From Desmospora activa DSM 45169 (lineage in GTDB: Bacteria; Bacillota; Bacilli; Thermoactinomycetales; DSM-45169), in the NCBI RefSeq assembly GCF_003046315.1, contig NZ_PZZP01000001.1:1302001-1366000 (forward strand): a stretch of DNA of 64,000 bases, written 5' to 3'. Below are positions 1 to 8,064 of the stretch, piece by piece; position 1 is the first letter of the stretch; every line of letters begins with the position of its first letter. The translations under genes were made by a program, and so were the position numbers. The notes beneath the pieces were generated by a model that made no database searches, was not told where the DNA came from, and saw nothing but the letters and a program-made list of their open reading frames with translations.

Positions 1-663
1 TTTCATCCCTTGATTCGCTGTTGGTGAGGAGTTCGGAAGTTCTTTCCTCGGTTGAAACGTTTGCTCGGAAACCTGAAGCTGCGAAATTCTTGAAATCCGA
101 AAGGTTCGCTTGGATCGACGCAACAAACAATATCCTTCCAAATACCACACTCCGTACGCCCAGCAAAGCTGGCTCGGTTCTACTTGTCTCTCGGAAACCT
201 CGCCGGATCCGTTTGTGTATGAGAATTCAACTACTCGGGTCTGATGAACCGCTTGGAAGAGAGGGGAAATCACTGCCTTCTCTCGTTCCGCACAGCTTAG
301 ATCAAACAGGATTTTAGGGTTGATCCCTCCTTTTAGTAAAGCCGGATGCAGGCTGCCGACTTTGTTTGTTAATGTGGTCAATTGGCCTCCAAGAGCTCCG
401 TCCATGTTCATAAGAACATGGTAGATCACCGAAAAGTCATCGATGGAGAAGAATTGTTTAGTCAAGAAGAAACCGTCCATCAGCTCAAAGCCGCCGTCGG
501 CACCGGTAAACGAAGCGACGGGTATGCCCGCTTGATTGATTAATTCTACATCGCGATAGATGGTGCGAATGGATACTTCAAACCGGGTCGCCAGTTCCGC
601 AGCTGTTACCCTTTTTTTCGTCATCAACGCCATCGTAATGCCAAGCAAACGATCCAGCTTCAT
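1..663 (-). CDS. WYL-domain transcriptional regulator (YafY-like), 3' end cut by window edge
   Basis: A reverse-strand frame stays open for 221 codons from an ATG at 663 to the window edge. The ATG is preceded by a GAGAGGAG ribosome site. Residues 1-55 form a DeoR/HTH_11-type winged helix (MKLDRLLGI, then AELATRFEVSIRTIYRDV), and residues about 130-205 carry the WYL module (PSQLCWAYGVWYLEGYC). This is the architecture of YafY/PafB-like regulators, which bind DNA as dimers and sense a ligand through the WYL domain. It faces away from the MarR-epoxide hydrolase pair. A 27-bp inverted repeat at 723-749 sits in the shared promoter region and is the likely operator, because the same repeat recurs before a second epoxide hydrolase gene near 50.1 kb. 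The C-terminus lies outside the window. Confidence 0.85.
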   Translation of the reverse strand, partial: MKLDRLLGITMALMTKKRVTAAELATRFEVSIRTIYRDVELINQAGIPVASFTGADGGFELMDGFFLTKQFFSIDDFSVIYHVLMNMDGALGGQLTTLTNKVGSLHPALLKGGINPKILFDLSCAEREKAVISPLFQAVHQTRVVEFSYTNGSGEVSERQVEPSQLCWAYGVWYLEGYCLLRRSKRTFRISRISQLQVSEQTFQPRKELPNSSPTANQGMK

Positions 664-722
664 CTTTTCACTCCTCTCATCTGTAGGCTTTTCGGCAATC
701 GGTTTAATAAGTATACAGGTTG

Positions 723-749
723 AATCCTGACATCTTAAGTGTCAGGATT
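723..749. promoter_or_regulatory. Inverted-repeat operator in the WYL/MarR divergent region
   Basis: The halves AATCCTGACA and TGTCAGGATT (10 bp, perfect) are separated by 7 bp. On the plus strand CTGACA (727-732) and TATAAA (749-754) are spaced 16 bp and could be a promoter running toward the MarR gene. On the minus strand TTAAGA-17-TATACT could serve the WYL gene. A site with the same half-site, spacing and length lies at 50126-50152. Binding by the WYL protein is inferred from position. Confidence 0.6.
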
Positions 750-839
750 ATAAAAGAGATCGAAGCCGGAATGTCTTGGTAGGGGTCCCGCCAGCCGGTG
801 AATGGGTGCAAATTCCGCAATTACCGATGGCTAAGGATG

Positions 840-897
840 ATAGTTGCAATAGCATGCTATCTCCATTATATTAGCAATAGTTGCAATAGCATTCTAT
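840..897 (+). promoter_or_regulatory. MarR promoter with tandem operator-like repeats
   Basis: Two 21-bp direct repeats (840-860 and 877-897, one mismatch) begin 37 bp apart. Each has the core ATAGCATGCTAT or ATAGCATTCTAT; the first core (849-860) is a perfect 12-bp palindrome. A consensus-like promoter, TTGCAA (844-849), 17 bp, TATATT (867-872), overlaps the first repeat. This arrangement suggests autorepression by the downstream MarR protein. Confidence 0.55.
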
Positions 898-913
898 TTG
901 AGGTGGGTTTTGG

Positions 914-1402
914 GTGGACAACCATACGATTCGGTCTTGCTCCGAAGGGACTGAGACTCCTGGGAAGTACATTTCGGCTATTTACCGTCATCTGCAAATT
1001 CTCATATCAGACCGCCTTCAACCATACCGTATCGGAAGCGGGCAGTATATCTTCTTGTTGACAATCGCGAAAAAAGAGGGGATTTCGCAAAAAGCACTGA
1101 GCAAAGAACTTCTGATTGACAAGACGACGACGGCAAAGGCGATTAAAAAGCTGGAGGCTGAAGGGTATGTGCAAAGGGAGACAGATCCCAACGATAAACG
1201 TTACCATTTGCTTTATTTAACAGAATCAGGCGGGTTGGTCGTGCCGAAAATACAGACTGTTTTGGATGAGATTCATGAAAAAAGTCGGGCTGGCATGGAT
1301 GACGACGAATATGCGCTCATGCTTTCCTTGCTTGAAAAGATGCTATGTAATGTCAGTGAACAGGTACTCCAAAGGCGAATAAACGATGACTCAACACCAT
1401 AA
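914..1402 (+). CDS. MarR-family transcriptional regulator
   Basis: This 162-residue winged-helix protein starts at GTG 914, seven bases after a GAGGTGG ribosome site. Residues 55-100 hold the MarR core: helix-turn-helix GISQKALSKELLIDKTTTAKAI, then the wing with the DPNDKR motif at 91-96. The length fits the family. MarR proteins are dimeric repressors released by small phenolic or oxidative ligands. It lies 39 bp upstream of an epoxide hydrolase gene on the same strand, so it probably controls that enzyme and itself through the repeats at 840-897. The ligand cannot be read from sequence. Confidence 0.88.
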   Translation: MDNHTIRSCSEGTETPGKYISAIYRHLQILISDRLQPYRIGSGQYIFLLTIAKKEGISQKALSKELLIDKTTTAKAIKKLEAEGYVQRETDPNDKRYHLLYLTESGGLVVPKIQTVLDEIHEKSRAGMDDDEYALMLSLLEKMLCNVSEQVLQRRINDDSTP

Positions 1403-1441
1403 CAAAAGGCTAGTTCGCTGTTAGAAAAAGGAGGTTTTTAC

Positions 1442-2566
1442 ATGGCCGATACTAACATTCGATCATTTCGCATCGATTTCCCACAAACGGAACTGGATGA
1501 GTTGCAAGACCGCTTGGCTCGCACCCGCTGGCCATACGAACTGTCTGAAGTAGGGTGGGATTACGGCGTGCCGCTTAAGTATGCACAGGAAATGGTGGAA
1601 TACTGGCAACATAAGTATGACTGGCGCAAGCACGAAGCTGAGTTAAATGAGCTTCCCCAATTTACCACAACGATAGATGGTGCAGATGTGCATTTTTTGC
1701 ACGTACGTTCTCCCGAACCGAATGCACTGCCTTTGCTTCTCACCCATGGATGGCCCAGTTCGATCGTGGAGTTCATCGACATTATCGGCCCCCTTACCAA
1801 TCCGCGAGCCTATGGCGGTGACCCAGACGACGCTTTCCATTTGGTGATCCCCTCCATACCCGGTTTCACTCTCTCCGGTCCCACCCGCGAAACCGGCTGG
1901 AACGTTCAGCGAATTGCCCTCGCCTGGGCAGAACTAATGAAGCGGCTAAACTATGATCGATATGGTGTTCAAGGCGGTGACTGGGGTTCGGCAATCTCCC
2001 GTGAAGTAGGTGCGTTGGAACCGGACCGCGTCGTCGGTGTGCACCTAAACTATTTGGTAACCCCACCTAGTAATGTTAGTGGCCTTTCCGAGGAGGAGAA
2101 GGTCCGTCTCTCGCGCATCGAGCGCTACTTAGCTAAACCTGCCGGCTATATGAGGATCCAGTCCACGCAGCCACAAACCTTGGCCTACGGCCTTACCGAC
2201 TCACCGGTTGGGCAGCTGGCCTGGATCGCTGAAAAATTCTACAATTGGACCGACCGGGAACGTCCAGTCGCGATTGACCGTCTGCTTACCAACGTGATGC
2301 TCTACTGGCTTACGGGAACCGCAAGCTCGTCAGCTTGGCTCTATTATGAGGCCGCCAAATCCGGGAGGCATCTCAAGCCATGCAATGTCCCGTTGGGAGT
2401 GGCAGTCTTCCCGCACGATCTCATCCTGCCAGTACGCCGTATCGCTGAACTTAACTATTCGATCGTGCACTGGACCGAGTTTAACCATGGCGGCCACTTA
2501 CCGGCGCTTGAGGTGCCTGATCTGCTGATTGGAGACCTACGGAAATTTTTCCGCCGCTTTCGCTGA
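1442..2566 (+). CDS. Epoxide hydrolase (EHN / alpha-beta hydrolase family)
   Basis: This 374-residue enzyme resembles microsomal-type epoxide hydrolases. The N-terminal EHN region covers residues 5-115 and the alpha/beta-hydrolase fold follows. HGWPSS (102-107) forms the oxyanion-hole region. GGDWGS (178-183) carries the presumed nucleophile Asp180, and the FNHGGHLPALE segment carries the presumed catalytic His352. GVAVFPHD before it may hold the acid. Such enzymes open epoxides to diols through a covalent ester. The start ATG follows a strong AAAGGAGG site. It is probably co-transcribed with the MarR gene. A paralogue of 390 residues is encoded at 48898-50070. The natural substrate is unknown. 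Confidence 0.88.
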   Translation: MADTNIRSFRIDFPQTELDELQDRLARTRWPYELSEVGWDYGVPLKYAQEMVEYWQHKYDWRKHEAELNELPQFTTTIDGADVHFLHVRSPEPNALPLLLTHGWPSSIVEFIDIIGPLTNPRAYGGDPDDAFHLVIPSIPGFTLSGPTRETGWNVQRIALAWAELMKRLNYDRYGVQGGDWGSAISREVGALEPDRVVGVHLNYLVTPPSNVSGLSEEEKVRLSRIERYLAKPAGYMRIQSTQPQTLAYGLTDSPVGQLAWIAEKFYNWTDRERPVAIDRLLTNVMLYWLTGTASSSAWLYYEAAKSGRHLKPCNVPLGVAVFPHDLILPVRRIAELNYSIVHWTEFNHGGHLPALEVPDLLIGDLRKFFRRFR

Positions 2567-2596
2567 TTAAATGAGCAACAAATTCAACTGAAACAA

Positions 2597-2635
2597 AACG
2601 AGTTGACGCCTGTGGAGTACAGACGCCAACTCGTT
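2597..2635 (-). terminator. Long hairpin, terminator-like on the minus strand
   Basis: A 17-bp stem with two wobble positions (AACGAGTTG... to ...CAACTCGTT) closes a 5-base loop. On the minus strand it is followed by TTTTGTTT, so it can end leftward transcripts. On the plus strand no T-run follows, but it sits just after the epoxide hydrolase stop. Confidence 0.5.
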
Positions 2636-2748
2636 ACTTGAACCAGATTTTCGATAGCCTTTTCTCAACCATCTTTCAGTGTAGATGTATCGTGAAACGG
2701 CTTTTTTGGTTTTACCTCCAGAAGGGTTACACATCATTCGTCTGACTC

Positions 2749-2931
2749 TTAGACTTGAATCGTTTTTCTTTCTAATTGTTTTAGATAGTTATGTAAGCGA
2801 ATCTCCGGATTTAACTCTACATTTGTAATGTGCTTGACATACCGAATAGCGCTTTCGGCAATTTCTTCTTCACTGATTTGATTTGCACGATATTCAGTAG
2901 TTGTATAATAAAAAATAAAAAGTACGCACAT
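2749..2931 (-). CDS. Possible small or remnant ORF divergent from the HxlR gene
   Basis: A 60-codon frame whose last 45 residues (ISEEEIAESAIRYVKHITNV onward) look protein-like: amphipathic, charged and helical. The first 15 codons are AT-rich promoter-like DNA, and no ribosome site precedes the ATG. It may be the 3' remnant of a gene once controlled by the adjacent HxlR regulator, or chance coding. I do not recognise a family. Confidence 0.25.
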   Translation of the reverse strand: MCVLFIFYYTTTEYRANQISEEEIAESAIRYVKHITNVELNPEIRLHNYLKQLERKTIQV

Positions 2932-2940
2932 TAATTGTAT

Positions 2941-2962
2941 ATAGTATCAAAAAATATACTAT
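2941..2962. promoter_or_regulatory. Inverted repeat before the HxlR gene
   Basis: ATAGTAT (2941-2947) and ATACTAT (2956-2962) form a 7-bp inverted repeat with an 8-bp spacer, ending two bases before the ribosome site. HxlR-type regulators of the YodB kind use short TACT/AGTA-type dyads, so this is a candidate autoregulatory site. Confidence 0.4.
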
Positions 2963-2976
2963 TAGGAGAGAACGGT

Positions 2977-3339
2977 ATGCGAAATCAAAAAGTTGGATTT
3001 GATTATCCTTCTAACACCGAAGGATGTCCGGTTGAGGCAACATCGGATGTGATTGGTGGTAAATGGAAAGGCATTCTTCTTTATCATCTCATTGATGACA
3101 AAAAGAGATTTAATGAGTTCCGAAAGTTATATCCGAAAATTACACAACGTATGCTAACGTTACAATTAAGAGAACTGGAACGGGATGGAATAATTCACCG
3201 AGAGGTCTATAAAGAAGTCCCTCCAAAAGTAGAGTACTCGCTAACGGAGTATGGAAGAACTTTGGAACCGATTATTGTACTCATGAAAGACTGGGGAGAG
3301 AGGCATAGAGAGCGAATCAGTAAAATCAAAACACCCTGA
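2977..3339 (+). CDS. HxlR-family transcriptional regulator
   Basis: This 120-residue winged-helix protein starts at ATG 2977, chosen because AGGAGAG lies 6-12 bases upstream; an in-frame start at 2935 lacks a site. The HxlR signature is clear: GCPVEATSDVIGGKWKG near residues 16-32, then RMLTLQLRELERDGIIHREVY, then the wing VEYSLTEYGRTLEPI. Cys17 matches the conserved N-terminal cysteine that some members (YodB, HypR) use to sense thiol-reactive electrophiles. There is no intact target enzyme next door, so it either acts at a distance or is a leftover from a lost divergent pair. Confidence 0.85.
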   Translation: MRNQKVGFDYPSNTEGCPVEATSDVIGGKWKGILLYHLIDDKKRFNEFRKLYPKITQRMLTLQLRELERDGIIHREVYKEVPPKVEYSLTEYGRTLEPIIVLMKDWGERHRERISKIKTP

Positions 3340-3406
3340 AAGAGGATTAAACCGTGTATCATATTCCGCAAATTATAGCCACTTTTCTTTCGGGATGCGT
3401 AATTTC

Positions 3407-3435
3407 TTGATTTCAATATAATTGAGGCATATAAT
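3407..3435 (+). promoter_or_regulatory. Sigma-A-type promoter for the mgsA-bsh-cca-birA operon
   Basis: TTGATT (3407-3412), a 17-bp spacer and TATAAT (3430-3435) give a near-consensus vegetative promoter. Transcription would start near 3442, leaving a leader of about 90 bases before mgsA that contains the terminator hairpin at 3471-3506. Confidence 0.6.
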
Positions 3436-3470
3436 AAATGTGAACTGACGCAAACCCAGAAAAAGGCAGT

Positions 3471-3506
3471 CCCACGCGGTAGTGGAAATCACCGTGTGGG
3501 TTTTTT
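3471..3506 (+). terminator. Intrinsic terminator inside the mgsA leader (attenuator candidate)
   Basis: CCCACGCGGT and ACCGTGTGGG pair over 10 bp (with a wobble) and are followed by six T. It lies downstream of the promoter at 3407-3435 and 25 bases before mgsA. AAACCCA at 3452-3458 could pair with TGGGTTT at 3497-3503, which would disrupt the terminator. Confidence 0.6.
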
Positions 3507-3531
3507 CGCGCAAACGAGGGAGGGAAAAAGC

Positions 3532-3942
3532 ATGCGGATTGCATTAATTGCTCACGATGAAAAGAAAGAGGAGATGGTCCGGTTTGCGATTGCATATCAA
3601 GGGTTACTACGGGAACATGAACTGTATGCGACCGGAACGACAGGGTCGCGAATTGCAGAAGCCACCGGATTAAAGGTACATCGTTTTCTGTCCGGCCCCT
3701 TGGGTGGAGACCAACAGATCGGGGCGATGATGGCGGAAAATCGGATGGATTGTGTCATATTCTTTCGTGATCCGCTGACTTCCCAACCTCATGAGCCGGA
3801 TATCCTGGCATTAATGCGGCTGGCGGATGTACATAATGTACCAATTGCCACCAATCTCGCTTCCGCAGAAGTATTTATCCGCTCGATTCGGCAAGGAGAC
3901 CTGGATTGGCGTAGGGTTGTCAATAAAAAAGAAGGTGACTAA
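3532..3942 (+). CDS. mgsA: Methylglyoxal synthase
   Basis: This 136-residue enzyme converts dihydroxyacetone phosphate to methylglyoxal and phosphate, a bypass that frees phosphate when glycolytic phosphates build up. The family core is intact: [12 protein letters not shown] at the N-terminus, [10 protein letters not shown] with the probable catalytic Asp60, and [11 protein letters not shown] (80-90) with the conserved histidine. ATG 3532 is used because AGGGAGGGAAAAAG precedes it; the frame opens earlier inside the terminator stem. It heads the operon with bacillithiol genes, which makes sense because bacillithiol helps detoxify methylglyoxal. The next gene starts two bases after its stop. 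Confidence 0.95.
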   Translation: MRIALIAHDEKKEEMVRFAIAYQGLLREHELYATGTTGSRIAEATGLKVHRFLSGPLGGDQQIGAMMAENRMDCVIFFRDPLTSQPHEPDILALMRLADVHNVPIATNLASAEVFIRSIRQGDLDWRRVVNKKEGD

Positions 3943-3943
3943 T

Positions 3944-4669
3944 GTGACAGCGGCAGAGGAGAGAAAGGTGGATGTGCTGGCGTTTGGAGCGCATCCCGAT
4001 GATGTGGAGATCGGAGCCTCCGGTATTCTATTAAAGCATGCGGCACAAGGATATCGGACGGCGATCTGCGATTTGACGGATGGTGAATTATCTTCCAACG
4101 GCAATGTCAGGCAGAGACGGGCAGAAGCGGATCGAGCGGGGGAGATCCTAGGGTTATCACACCGCATTCGCTTAGGGTTACCGGATCGTGGTTTGACGGG
4201 AGCACCGGAACAGGTGGAGGCGATGGTGCGAGTCATTCGCTCATTGCAGCCGCGGGTGGTGCTGGCTCCTCATTGGGAAGACCGTCATCCCGATCATACT
4301 GCTTGCGCCCATTTGGTAAGGGAAGCAATTTTTGACGCCGCCATCCGTAAGCGGGATCAGGCGAGCGGGCAAAAGCCCCATCGGGTCGAGCGAATCTTTC
4401 ACTACTTTATCAATGACACGGGAAAAGCCGATGTCATCATCGATATCAGCGAAGGTTACGAGCACAAAAAAGCGGCGATCCTGGCGTTTGAAAGTCAGTT
4501 TGTTCCTGGGCCGGGCCGTGTGGAAACACCACTCAACCGACCGACATACCTACCGATGATTCAGGGGCGCGATCAATTGTGGGGGCATCAAATCGGAGCC
4601 CTTTATGGCGAGGGGTTAGCCAGCCCCCGTCCAATCGCGTTGCGATCATTATTGCCTGAGAGGGATTAG
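3944..4669 (+). CDS. bshB1: Bacillithiol biosynthesis deacetylase BshB1
   Basis: This 241-residue LmbE/PIG-L-type zinc deacetylase removes the acetyl group from GlcNAc-malate, the second step of bacillithiol synthesis. The zinc motif AHPDD (16-20) and a second HPDH motif in WEDRHPDHTACAH are present, and the length fits the family. GTG 3944 is the likely start: it lies right after the mgsA stop and its ribosome site (GAAGGTGA) is inside the end of mgsA, so the two are translationally coupled. bshA follows 20 bases downstream. Confidence 0.93.
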   Translation: MTAAEERKVDVLAFGAHPDDVEIGASGILLKHAAQGYRTAICDLTDGELSSNGNVRQRRAEADRAGEILGLSHRIRLGLPDRGLTGAPEQVEAMVRVIRSLQPRVVLAPHWEDRHPDHTACAHLVREAIFDAAIRKRDQASGQKPHRVERIFHYFINDTGKADVIIDISEGYEHKKAAILAFESQFVPGPGRVETPLNRPTYLPMIQGRDQLWGHQIGALYGEGLASPRPIALRSLLPERD

Positions 4670-4688
4670 GGAAGAGAGGAGCCTTCAC

Positions 4689-5807
4689 ATGCGAATTGGT
4701 ATTACATGTTATCCCAGCCATGGCGGTTCCGGGGTTGTGGCGACGGAGTTGGGGAAGCTGATGGCGGAACGGGGCCATCAAGTTCACTTTATCACTTACG
4801 ATATGCCCTTTCGCCTGGGACGCTTTTATCACAATATCCATTATCATGAGGTGGAGGCCAACCGTTACGCCGTCTTTCGTTATCCCCCATACGATTTGGC
4901 GTTGGCCAGTCGGATGGCTCAGGTGGCTAAAATGCACCGGCTCGATTTAATCCATGTTCACTATGCGGTTCCTCATGCGATTTGCGCCCACTTGGCCAAA
5001 GAGATGGTGGGAGATTGGCTCAAAGTGGTGACAACACTCCATGGAACGGATATTACGGTATTGGGGGAAGATCCATCCCTGAAAGATATTATCTGCTATG
5101 GAATCAACCAGAGTGATGCAGTGACGGCCGTATCGGATAGCTTAATCCGGCAGACGAAGGAATTGTTGTGTATTGATAAACCGTTGCACCGCATTTATAA
5201 CTTTGTCGACCAACGGGTATATCGGCCCTTAGACGTTTCCGATATCCGTTCCAACTACGCTTCTCCCACTGAGAAATTGATGCTGCATATCTCCAACTTT
5301 CGCGGCGTAAAGCGGGTTCCCGATGTGATCCGCATTTTCGCCAAAGTGCAGCGAGAGATTCCGTCCCGTTTGATTTTGGTTGGGGAAGGTCCGGAATTGT
5401 CGCTCGCGATGCAGCTGGCGGAGGAGCTCGGAGTGGAATCCCGGGTCCGTTTTCTAGGGAAACAAGATGAAGTAGCTCGCCTGATCTCATTGGCGGATCT
5501 GTTATTGCTGCCGTCACAAAAAGAAAGCTTCGGCCTAGTAGCGTTAGAAGCGATGGCTTGTGGTGTGCCCACTGTCGGCTCCAATTCGGGAGGAATTCCC
5601 GAGGTGGTAAGCCATGGCGAGGCAGGTTTGCTCTCTCCCATTGGTGCAGTGGACAGTATGGCCAAAGACGCCATCCGCTTGCTTTCCGACCCGGATTTGT
5701 ATCAACGCTTCTCACAAAATGGCTTACAGCGGGTGCGGGATCATTTTTGTGCGGAAAAAATTGCAGACGAATATGAACAGCTGTATCAACAAGTGATTGA
5801 AGGCTGA
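4689..5807 (+). CDS. bshA: N-acetyl-alpha-D-glucosaminyl-L-malate synthase BshA
   Basis: This 372-residue GT4-family glycosyltransferase joins UDP-GlcNAc to L-malate, the first step of bacillithiol synthesis. The N-terminal CYPSHGGSGVVATELG loop binds the sugar nucleotide. The C-terminal domain has the E-x7-E region SFGLVALEAMACGVPTVG. The length matches BshA. It sits directly after bshB1 and 13 bp before cca, as in Bacillus. The third enzyme, BshC, is not in this window. Confidence 0.95.
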   Translation: MRIGITCYPSHGGSGVVATELGKLMAERGHQVHFITYDMPFRLGRFYHNIHYHEVEANRYAVFRYPPYDLALASRMAQVAKMHRLDLIHVHYAVPHAICAHLAKEMVGDWLKVVTTLHGTDITVLGEDPSLKDIICYGINQSDAVTAVSDSLIRQTKELLCIDKPLHRIYNFVDQRVYRPLDVSDIRSNYASPTEKLMLHISNFRGVKRVPDVIRIFAKVQREIPSRLILVGEGPELSLAMQLAEELGVESRVRFLGKQDEVARLISLADLLLLPSQKESFGLVALEAMACGVPTVGSNSGGIPEVVSHGEAGLLSPIGAVDSMAKDAIRLLSDPDLYQRFSQNGLQRVRDHFCAEKIADEYEQLYQQVIEG

Positions 5808-5820
5808 GAGGAGGACAACC

Positions 5821-7053
5821 ATGTCCGCCAATCGGGAAGCGGCCTTAAAAACGATGAAAAAGCTGGAGCGTGCCGGTTATCAGGCTTTTTTGGTGGGAGG
5901 ATGTGTCCGTGACCGCCTGCGGGGAGTGGAGCCTGCTGATTACGATGTGGCGACGGATGCTCATCCGGAAGCAGTAATGGCGCTTTTCCCCGGAACGGCA
6001 CCCACCGGCTTGGCTCACGGAACCGTAACGGTAACGGCGGAGGGGGCGGCGGTAGAGGTTACCACCTTTCGGCGAGAGGCGGGCTACTCCGATCATCGAC
6101 GCCCGGATGAAGTGCAGTTTGTCTCCGATTTGACGGAAGACTTGGCACGGCGGGACTTTACCATCAATGCGATGGCGGAGGACTTACGGGGGCAGGTGAT
6201 GGATCCCTTTGGCGGGCAGGAAGATCTAAAGCGCAAAACGATCCGGGCGGTAGGGGAACCATTGGAACGCTTTACGGAAGATGCTCTGCGCATGGTGCGA
6301 GCGATTCGTTTTCATGCGCAGCTCGGTTTTACGATCGATCCGCGAACGGAAGCAGCGATTGCCTCTTGTCGGGAAAACCTACGTCCGTTGGCGGTAGAAC
6401 GAGTAACGGCGGAGTTGGATAAAATGTGGAAAGCACCACACCCCGCTGCAAGCATATCACTCTTGTGGATGCATGGCTTGTTTTGCTGTCTTCCTCCTTT
6501 TTTTCAATGGGATTCCATCGCGGATCAACCGCAAGTGCCGTTATCCCATTTGGATCGATTTCCTGACTCCGATACACGGTGGGTATTTTTCCTGTTGGCA
6601 TGTGGGGTGGAAGCGGATAAAATCGGGATGCGACTAGAATCGTTGCGCCTTCCCAGCCGCAGCGTCAAACGAATGGTCGCGCTAGCACAGATTGCAGCGT
6701 ATAGCCCCGCACCTCCCACCGCGGAGGAAGCAAAACGGTGGATGTTGGAATATGGCGGTGATCTGTATCGGGAAGGGATTTCGCTGTTCCCAGGTTTGGA
6801 ACGGTTAGGGGTGGAAGCCACAGAGCGATTAAGCCAGGACGCCGTCGGATGGCTGGAAGTGATGCCGATTTTAAGGCGGGAAGAGTTGGCTTTGGATGGC
6901 CAGGAATTGGCAGATTCCTTGCACCGAGTACCCGGCCCATGGCTAAAACCGATGTTGGAGCATTTGTTGGAGCAAGTAGCACTGGGGCGAATCCCCAATA
7001 CAAAACAAGCGTTGATCGAGGCAGGTGAAGCGTTTGGCAAACCGGATTCGTGA
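5821..7053 (+). CDS. cca: CCA tRNA nucleotidyltransferase
   Basis: This 410-residue class II nucleotidyltransferase adds or repairs the 3' CCA end of tRNAs. GGCVRD (26-31) is the conserved glycine motif and DYD (40-42) holds the two metal-binding aspartates. RRDFTINAMA and the helical neck with EDALRMVRAIRF follow. ATG 5821 is preceded by GAGAGGAGGAC and is preferred over an in-frame ATG inside the bshA end. The birA reading frame overlaps its last 29 bases. Confidence 0.94.
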   Translation: MSANREAALKTMKKLERAGYQAFLVGGCVRDRLRGVEPADYDVATDAHPEAVMALFPGTAPTGLAHGTVTVTAEGAAVEVTTFRREAGYSDHRRPDEVQFVSDLTEDLARRDFTINAMAEDLRGQVMDPFGGQEDLKRKTIRAVGEPLERFTEDALRMVRAIRFHAQLGFTIDPRTEAAIASCRENLRPLAVERVTAELDKMWKAPHPAASISLLWMHGLFCCLPPFFQWDSIADQPQVPLSHLDRFPDSDTRWVFFLLACGVEADKIGMRLESLRLPSRSVKRMVALAQIAAYSPAPPTAEEAKRWMLEYGGDLYREGISLFPGLERLGVEATERLSQDAVGWLEVMPILRREELALDGQELADSLHRVPGPWLKPMLEHLLEQVALGRIPNTKQALIEAGEAFGKPDS

Positions 7054-8008
7054 ATCATTACTAGGACTGCTGCTGGAGCGAAGTGGCTCATTTGTCTCCG
7101 GGGAGGAGATCAGTCGGCATGTCAATTGTAGCCGTACGGCGATTTGGAAGCATATCGAGGAGTTGCGTAAGGAAGGATATCAAATTGAGGCCCGCCCTCG
7201 TAGCGGTTATCGATTGTTATATCGCCCGGATCGGGTGGCGCCGGAAGAGTTAAAGCCGCATTTAACCACCCGTCGCTTTGGACAAGCAATCCGGTATTGG
7301 CGTCAGATTCCCTCCACCCAGCCAGCCGCGCATGAATGGGCACGAGAGGGAGCGGAAGAGGGAGCGTTAGTCATTACCGAGGAGCAGACACAGGGGAGAG
7401 GGCGGCTGGGGCGTATGTGGCACTCCCCGCCAAACAACGGCATCTGGATGAGCATCATCTTGCGTCCTCCTATTCCCTTGACCCAGGCACCCCAACTGAC
7501 GCTGATGGCCTCAGTGGCGGTGACACGGGCACTACGACAAACTACTGGATTGGATGTCCGCATCAAGTGGCCTAACGATCTCTTAATCGAAGGGAAAAAG
7601 GTGTGTGGCATCCTGACTGAGTTACGGGGCGAACAGGACCACATTCAATATGTCGTCATGGGAACCGGAATCAACGTCAATGTCACCTCCGATTGGTGGC
7701 CAGACGAATTAAAGGAAAAAGCGACTTCGTTGGCAATTGCAGGGGGACATACATACCACCGTGTAGAGTTGATTGCGGCGATTCTAGGGGAGCTGGAGCA
7801 GATGTATGAAGGATATCTGACCCATGGCTTTGAACCGATCCGTATCCTGTGGGAGGAATATGCCGGGATGCTGGGCAATGTCATCCGTGCTTTCACGCCC
7901 CAGGGTGAAGTGACAGGGGAAGCGATCGGGTTGGATGCGACGGGAGCGTTGTTGCTCCAGCAAGGAGACCACACTCTTCCGATCTTTTCGTCGGATATCG
8001 AAGTGTAA
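7025..8008 (+). CDS. birA: Bifunctional biotin ligase / biotin operon repressor BirA
   Basis: This 327-residue group II biotin protein ligase activates biotin with ATP and attaches it to carrier proteins such as acetyl-CoA carboxylase. Residues 8-60 form the DNA-binding winged helix (SGEEISRHVNCSRTAIWKHI), so it can also repress biotin genes. The catalytic core shows GRGRLG (124-129) and KWPNDLL (181-187). GTG 7025 lies within the end of cca, after a short GAGG, implying coupling. No biotin synthesis or uptake gene is in the window, so its targets lie elsewhere. Confidence 0.93.
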   Translation: MKRLANRIRESLLGLLLERSGSFVSGEEISRHVNCSRTAIWKHIEELRKEGYQIEARPRSGYRLLYRPDRVAPEELKPHLTTRRFGQAIRYWRQIPSTQPAAHEWAREGAEEGALVITEEQTQGRGRLGRMWHSPPNNGIWMSIILRPPIPLTQAPQLTLMASVAVTRALRQTTGLDVRIKWPNDLLIEGKKVCGILTELRGEQDHIQYVVMGTGINVNVTSDWWPDELKEKATSLAIAGGHTYHRVELIAAILGELEQMYEGYLTHGFEPIRILWEEYAGMLGNVIRAFTPQGEVTGEAIGLDATGALLLQQGDHTLPIFSSDIEV

Positions 8009-8064
8009 AACATTGTATTTCCATTTCAAATGCGTTACCCTTAAATTGTCGGCAACATCCGGCA

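Noticed and set aside
21-317. 98-codon plus-strand frame
   Set aside because: It is antisense to the WYL regulator, lacks a ribosome site and has no recognisable sequence.
782-795. 14-base repeat GGGGTCCCGCCAGC, also at 13199-13212
   Set aside because: A 14-base match is expected by chance in 64 kb; the flanks do not extend it and no mobile element lies between.
5104-5715. 203-codon reverse frame inside bshA
   Set aside because: Shadow frame with biased composition (Arg, Pro, Ser) opposite a clear glycosyltransferase.
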